NCBI GenBank assembly: GCA_018644745.1
Contig: JABGPX010000462.1
Span: 1-10,939, forward strand
Length of the DNA: 10,939 bases
From: Spirochaetales bacterium
GTDB taxonomy: Bacteria > Spirochaetota > Spirochaetia > ARS1246
Direction of reading: 5' to 3'
Made by a program: the position numbers and the translations under genes. Shown piece after piece: positions 8,199-10,939 of the stretch; position 1 is the stretch's first letter, and each line of letters starts with the position of its first letter. The notes under the pieces were generated by a model. The model was not told the DNA's origin. It saw only the letters and a list, made by a program, of their open reading frames with translations, and made no database searches.

Positions 8199-8240
8199 CC
8201 TATAACCTCTTACATGGAGAATGACGTGTTTCTCTTTTAA
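8193..8240 (+). CDS. Candidate 15-codon small ORF after module copy 1
   Basis: The frame ATG-TGC-CCT continues to TAA at 8238-8240, giving a 15-residue peptide (MCPITSYMENDVFLF). AAGGTGG at 8179-8185 lies 7 nt upstream. Both it and the ATG are wholly or partly in the hairpin's right arm, so translation would be hidden when the stem forms. The peptide resembles the one after copy 2 only in length and in the first two residues. It could equally be chance, since no plus-strand promoter is evident upstream. Confidence 0.2.
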   Translation: MCPITSYMENDVFLF

Positions 8241-8331
8241 CTGCTATTTTGACCCGCGGCACATACGAAAAACACCGATATTTTATGGGAAAGCATTCTA
8301 TTGGCAGAACAAAGGAGGGTTTTCGATGTGC
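8234..8331 (+). repeat. Structured direct-repeat module, copy 2
   Basis: This is the second copy, about 82% identical to copy 1 by hand alignment, with a few short indels confined to the loop and right arm. The arms are best conserved: GCACATACGAAAAAC (8259-8273) and GGGTTTTCGATGTGC (8317-8331), again with the bulged A after GCACAT. The inner loop pairs CCGAT (8275-8279) with ATTGG (8300-8304) through one G-U. The 5' hairpin is weaker (TGCT with GGCA, one G-U). The right arm includes a very good AAAGGAGGG followed by ATG. Conserved arms with a drifting loop favour a structural or mobile-repeat role over protein coding. Confidence 0.7.
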
Positions 8332-8373
8332 TGTAATGATTATATAGGATGGTTTTTTGAAATGCCAGTTTAA
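8326..8373 (+). CDS. Candidate 15-codon small ORF after module copy 2
   Basis: ATG-TGC-TGT continues to TAA at 8371-8373, again exactly 15 codons (MCCNDYIGWFFEMPV). AAAGGAGG at 8311-8318, 7 nt upstream, is the best Shine-Dalgarno sequence in the window, yet it precedes no long gene. The AUG sits in the 3' arm of the module hairpin. The coding sequence overlaps the minus-strand promoter proposed at 8339-8368, so at most one of these readings may matter. Confidence 0.25.
   Translation: MCCNDYIGWFFEMPV
8339..8368 (-). promoter_or_regulatory. Candidate promoter for the acyltransferase gene
   Basis: On the minus strand, CTGGCA (8368-8363), an 18-bp spacer and a perfect TATAAT (8344-8339) predict initiation near 8332, exactly at the outer edge of module copy 2. 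The resulting leader to the TTG at 8079 would be about 250 nt and contain both modules. The -35 matches four of six bases. Confidence 0.45.
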
Positions 8374-8385
8374 TTTGATGAATCC

Positions 8386-8414
8386 TTGACAACAGACCCA
8401 ATATAGTGTAAACT
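8386..8414 (+). promoter_or_regulatory. trxA: Sigma70-type promoter for the thioredoxin gene
   Basis: TTGACA (8386-8391), a 17-bp spacer and TAAACT (8409-8414) predict a start near 8421, about 24 nt before the ATG at 8445. A perfect inverted repeat covers the -10, so the promoter is probably regulated. Confidence 0.75.
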
Positions 8415-8418
8415 ATAT
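8401..8418. promoter_or_regulatory. Perfect 7-bp inverted repeat over the thioredoxin -10, candidate operator
   Basis: ATATAGT (8401-8407) and ACTATAT (8412-8418) are exact reverse complements around GTAA. The -10 hexamer at 8409-8414 lies inside. This geometry suits a dimeric repressor; the binder is unknown and no redox regulator is encoded nearby. Confidence 0.5.
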
Positions 8419-8444
8419 ATAAGAACAGCGTTATGGAGAATAAA

Positions 8445-8819
8445 ATGAGTGAGCATCTTACAAAAGAAACTTTTATAAAAAAGGTCTTCGATTTCGAAAA
8501 CAACAAAGAGTGGAGCTTCAAGGGCGAGAATCCGGCCGTGATAGACTTCTATGCGGACTGGTGCGGACCGTGCAAAATGGTGGCACCGATTATAGAAGAA
8601 CTTTCGGAAGCATATGAGGGAAAGGTGGATTTCTATAAGATAGACACCGATGCCGAACAGGAACTTGCAGGCGCTTTTGGTATTCAGAGTATTCCGAGTC
8701 TCCTTTTCATTCCTAAGGATGGGCAGCCCCAAATGGCAGCCGGGGCACTTCCGAAAAAAGCTCTCGAAGAAGTTATAAACAAGGAATTACTGGGAAAAGA
8801 AATCGCCGAAGCCAATTAG
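8445..8819 (+). CDS. trxA: Thioredoxin
   Basis: This 124-residue cytoplasmic thiol-disulphide oxidoreductase has a single thioredoxin fold. The active site is W39-C40-G41-P42-C43 in FYADWCGPCK, the buried acid is D34, and cis-proline is P84 (SIPSLLFIP). Compared with the roughly 105-residue E. coli TrxA it has an N-terminal extension (LTKETFIKKVFDFENN) seen in thioredoxins of Bacteroidota and some spirochaetes. There is no signal peptide, so it likely acts on cytoplasmic reductases and peroxidases. I chose the ATG at 8445 because GGAG at 8435-8438 is spaced 6 nt from it; the upstream in-frame ATG at 8433 has no ribosome binding site. The gene appears monocistronic, with its own promoter at 8386 and terminator at 8842. 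Confidence 0.95.
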   Translation: MSEHLTKETFIKKVFDFENNKEWSFKGENPAVIDFYADWCGPCKMVAPIIEELSEAYEGKVDFYKIDTDAEQELAGAFGIQSIPSLLFIPKDGQPQMAAGALPKKALEEVINKELLGKEIAEAN

Positions 8820-8841
8820 TTTTTAATATTGGAATTAGAAT

Positions 8842-8883
8842 CGGATTATTGTGGTGAGCATGGTAGTCCGTTTTTTTTCTTTT
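8842..8883 (+). terminator. Rho-independent terminator after thioredoxin
   Basis: CGGATTA (8842-8848) pairs with TAGTCCG (8864-8870), seven pairs including one G-U, around a 15-nt loop. Eight Ts (8871-8878) and another T-rich run follow. It lies 23 nt past the thioredoxin stop. The stem is short, so efficiency is uncertain. Confidence 0.6.
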
Positions 8884-8886
8884 CCC

Positions 8887-8915
8887 TTGTCGGGGGAGCC
8901 GGGATCAACTACTAT
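8887..8915 (+). promoter_or_regulatory. Candidate promoter for the alpha-galactosidase gene
   Basis: TTGTCG (8887-8892), a 17-bp spacer and TACTAT (8910-8915) match four of six bases at each hexamer and predict a start near 8922. If that start is right, the left arm of the inverted repeat at 8915-8949 is mostly outside the mRNA and the repeat would act as a DNA operator. Confidence 0.4.
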
Positions 8916-8949
8916 TGGCCATATTTTTTCTAGGGGATAATATGGCCAA
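8915..8949. promoter_or_regulatory. 11-bp perfect inverted repeat enclosing the alpha-galactosidase SD and start codon
   Basis: TTGGCCATATT (8915-8925) and AATATGGCCAA (8939-8949) are exact reverse complements around a 13-nt loop. The ribosome binding site AGGGG (8932-8936) sits in the loop and the ATG (8942-8944) inside the right arm. It could be an mRNA hairpin that hides the start codon, or an operator just downstream of the promoter. Chance is unlikely at this length and position. Confidence 0.65.
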
Positions 8950-10279
8950 AATTACATTTATGGGCGCCGGGAGCACCATTTTCGCGAAGAACATACTTGG
9001 CGACTCGATGCTTACTCCGGCTCTTCAGGACAGCACAATAGCACTCTATGACATAAACGCAACTCGTCTAGACGAATCAAAGAGAATGCTAGGGACTATT
9101 AATAATAATGTAAATGAGGGGCGTGCGAAAATATGCGCTCATCTTGGTGTTGGAGAACGGAAAGCAGCATTAGAAGGCGCCAACTATGTTATAAACGCGA
9201 TACAGGTCGGCGGTTACGAACCCTCAACCGTTATAGATTTTGAAATACCGAAGAAATATGGTCTGCGGCAAACTATCGCCGACACCCTTGGGATCGGGGG
9301 AATCTTTCGAGGTCTCAGAACCATTCCGGTGGTACTCGATTTCGCCAGAGACATTGAAGAAGCGTGTCCGGATGCATGGTTTCTCAACTATTCAAATCCT
9401 ATGGCCATGCTCACCGGTGCGTTGCTTACCGACAGCTCGGTACGCGGTGTTGGTCTTTGCCATTCGGTCCAGGGCTGCGCGCGAAGCCTGCTGAAGAATC
9501 TTGATTTTTCCGTGCCCGAGGAACGGCTGCGGTGGCATGTCGCAGGCATCAATCACATGGCCTGGCTTCTTGAAGTGTCTGACGGCGCCGAAGATCTGTA
9601 TCCCGAAATTAAGGTGAGAGCTGCGGAGAAAGTCACCGCCGCACGGAAACCGGGTGCCGAAAAATACAATGATATGGTTCGAATGGATGGTATCCGCCAC
9701 TTTGGTTACTATGTAACCGAATCCTCAGAGCACAATGCCGAATATACCCCATACTGGATAAAGAGGACTCATCCGGAGCTCATCGACGAGTTTAGTATTC
9801 CCCTGGATGAGTATCCGAGAAGATGCGTCGATCAGATCGCCACCTGGAATGAAATGAGCCGTACTATGGTTGATAACCCGGAGTTATCCCATGAACGGAC
9901 CCATGAATATGGTTCTTACATTATGGAGGCCATAGAAACCGGGGTTCCCTATAGAATCCATGGGAATATCATGAACCGAGGGCTCATTACAAACCTTCCT
10001 GCCGCGGCGTGCGTAGAAATCCCATGTCTCGTCGACCGAAATGGAGTGCAAGGCTGTTTTGTAGGCGATCTGCCGGAGCAATGCGCCGCCCTGAATCGTA
10101 CAAACATCAATCCCCAGCTTCTCACCATCGAAGCAAACCGGACCAGAAAAAGGGATACGGTTTATCAAGCGGCGATGCTAGATCCGCACACCTCTTCAGA
10201 GCTTACCCTTGATGAGATCCGTTCGCTCTGCGACGATCTGTTTGAAGCCCATGGCTCCATGATGCCGGAATATACGTGA
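8942..10279 (+). CDS. melA: GH4 family alpha-galactosidase (NAD- and Mn-dependent)
   Basis: This is a 445-residue cytoplasmic glycoside hydrolase of family 4, which cleaves by an NAD-assisted oxidation-elimination mechanism. An N-terminal Rossmann motif GAGST (residues 8-12) binds NAD. NYSNPM (149-154) and C173-H174-S-V (GLCHSVQG) with H205 (GINHMAW) supply substrate and metal contacts. Within GH4 the four-residue signature at the metal cysteine is CHSV for alpha-galactosidases, CHEV for alpha-glucosidases and CDMP or CN-x-P for 6-phospho enzymes, so melibiose/raffinose-type substrates are predicted. Length is close to E. coli MelA. The ATG has AGGGG 5 nt upstream; a TTG at 8915 in the same frame has no support. 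Start codon and SD lie in an inverted repeat. The stop overlaps the next gene's GTG. No sugar transporter is visible in the window. Confidence 0.92.
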   Translation: MAKITFMGAGSTIFAKNILGDSMLTPALQDSTIALYDINATRLDESKRMLGTINNNVNEGRAKICAHLGVGERKAALEGANYVINAIQVGGYEPSTVIDFEIPKKYGLRQTIADTLGIGGIFRGLRTIPVVLDFARDIEEACPDAWFLNYSNPMAMLTGALLTDSSVRGVGLCHSVQGCARSLLKNLDFSVPEERLRWHVAGINHMAWLLEVSDGAEDLYPEIKVRAAEKVTAARKPGAEKYNDMVRMDGIRHFGYYVTESSEHNAEYTPYWIKRTHPELIDEFSIPLDEYPRRCVDQIATWNEMSRTMVDNPELSHERTHEYGSYIMEAIETGVPYRIHGNIMNRGLITNLPAAACVEIPCLVDRNGVQGCFVGDLPEQCAALNRTNINPQLLTIEANRTRKRDTVYQAAMLDPHTSSELTLDEIRSLCDDLFEAHGSMMPEYT

Positions 10280-10939
10280 GCCTCCCCGGGAATTCCCGTT
10301 TTGATCGAATAATAAACCGTCGTGATACCAGGAGCGCTAAATGGAATTTATCGTCGATTAGCACCGATCGAGCGGACATTCTGCCGATGTGGGTCGCCGA
10401 TATGGATTTCCCCGCGGCTCCTGAGATTCTCGCCGCTCTGGATGATGTAACCCGGCACGGGATTTTTGGCTATCTCGATTCCGGCAAGGAACTTAAGGAT
10501 TTGTACATCTCCTGGCTGTTAGATCGTCAGGGAATAAGGATAGAAACACCGTGGCTCCTTCCTGCTTCGGGAGTGCTGGCTGCGCTGGCATTGTCGATAC
10601 AGGAGCTGACAAGCCCTGGGGATGCAATAATATACCAGCCCCCGGTCTATTATCCTTTTGGCCCGACCATTGAAATGAACGGCAGAAGAGCTGTGGAGAA
10701 CCCCCTTCAGGAAGTGAACGGGCAGTATTCCTTCGATTTCGCTAATCTGCGAAAGGCCGCTTCAGAGGGAGCCAAAGCCCTTCTCCTGTGTAACCCGCAT
10801 AATCCTGTCGGCCGGGTTTGGCGGCGTGATGAACTGGAGGAGCTTACGGCGGTTTGCGGCGAGTTCGGCCTTCTGATTCTTTCAGATGATATTCATTCAG
10901 ACATAACCATGCCCGGGAACACTCATACGCCCGTTTTTG
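10276..10939 (+). CDS. patB: MalY/PatB-type PLP-dependent C-S lyase (aminotransferase class I/II), 3' truncated
   Basis: The first 221 codons are in the window. MalY/PatB proteins are fold-type I PLP enzymes that act as cystathionine beta-lyases or cysteine desulfhydrases. Matching features are FDRIINRRDTRSAKW (9-23), LPMWVADMDFPA (36-47), NPHNPVGRVW (173-182) and SDDIHSD (203-209). D204 is expected to bind the PLP ring nitrogen; the Schiff-base lysine lies beyond the edge. The third residue of SDEIHSD is D here. The start is GTG at 10276, overlapping the alpha-galactosidase TGA as GTGA, with the full conserved N-terminus following it; the next in-frame ATG would remove WN and the preceding conserved region. 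Coupled translation is likely. In E. coli, MalY also restrains the maltose activator MalT, so pairing with a glycosidase gene is suggestive, not proof, of a sugar link. Confidence 0.9.
   Translation, partial: MSLPGNSRFDRIINRRDTRSAKWNLSSISTDRADILPMWVADMDFPAAPEILAALDDVTRHGIFGYLDSGKELKDLYISWLLDRQGIRIETPWLLPASGVLAALALSIQELTSPGDAIIYQPPVYYPFGPTIEMNGRRAVENPLQEVNGQYSFDFANLRKAASEGAKALLLCNPHNPVGRVWRRDELEELTAVCGEFGLLILSDDIHSDITMPGNTHTPVF

Noticed and set aside
8043..8240. 65-codon plus-strand ORF through module copy 1
   Set aside because: It begins inside the acyltransferase on the opposite strand with no ribosome binding site. The same frame in copy 2 survives only through compensating indels, and nucleotide structure explains the conservation better.
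8101..8331. CRISPR array
   Set aside because: There are only two repeats of about 98 bp with one 35-bp gap, the repeats are imperfect, and there are no cas genes. Unit size and structure are wrong.
8433..8444. Upstream ATG for thioredoxin
   Set aside because: There is no SD before it, whereas GGAG at 8435-8438 serves the ATG at 8445, which gives the conserved LTKETF N-terminus.
10331..10361. GGAG-spaced ATG at 10341 as the lyase start
   Set aside because: It is out of frame with the lyase and stops after six codons; conserved N-terminal residues require the GTG at 10276.

Overview
This window looks like an ordinary bacterial chromosome segment of moderate GC content. It has good sigma70-type promoters (TTGACA, 17-bp spacer, TA-rich -10) and Shine-Dalgarno sequences. 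The gene mix suggests a Gram-negative, probably anaerobic or facultative heterotroph outside the enterics, perhaps Spirochaetota- or Bacteroidota-like. The mix is a GAF/HD-GYP protein, an SDR-type threonine dehydrogenase, a GH4 alpha-galactosidase and a thioredoxin with an N-terminal extension. The phylum is a weak inference from family resemblance only. I see no phage, IS, CRISPR, tRNA or rRNA.

Layout. 1-153 is the 3' end of an unrecognised gene. 244-1473 encodes a GAF plus HD-GYP cyclic-di-GMP phosphodiesterase-type protein. 1618-4371 is a full-length, proofreading-competent polA. On the minus strand, convergent with polA and only 16 bp away, lies a two-gene threonine catabolic operon (6543 down to 4388): SDR-type L-threonine 3-dehydrogenase, then 2-amino-3-ketobutyrate CoA ligase, joined by a TAATG overlap. 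Facing away from it is an XRE/cupin regulator (6655-7233). The 100 bp between them holds two near-consensus promoters pointing at each other, with a 28-bp imperfect palindrome at the crossing point. 7273-8079 (minus) is a PlsC-like acyltransferase, and 8445-8819 is a thioredoxin with its own promoter and intrinsic terminator. 8942-10279 is a GH4 alpha-galactosidase, coupled through a GTGA overlap to a MalY/PatB-type C-S lyase that runs off the right edge.

The only long non-coding stretch, 8080-8444, is the most unusual part. It holds two direct copies (period 133 bp, about 82% identical over about 98 bp) of a module that folds into a long hairpin. The 3' arm of each hairpin ends in a ribosome-binding-site-like sequence plus ATGTGC, opening a 15-codon ORF. 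Base changes between the copies keep pairing (via G-U) in plus-strand RNA but give A-C mismatches in minus-strand RNA. This hints at a plus-strand structured RNA, although a perfect TATAAT on the minus strand abuts the array and could make it an acyltransferase leader.

A second start-codon-in-hairpin arrangement occurs at the alpha-galactosidase: an 11-bp perfect inverted repeat has the SD in its loop and the ATG in its right arm.
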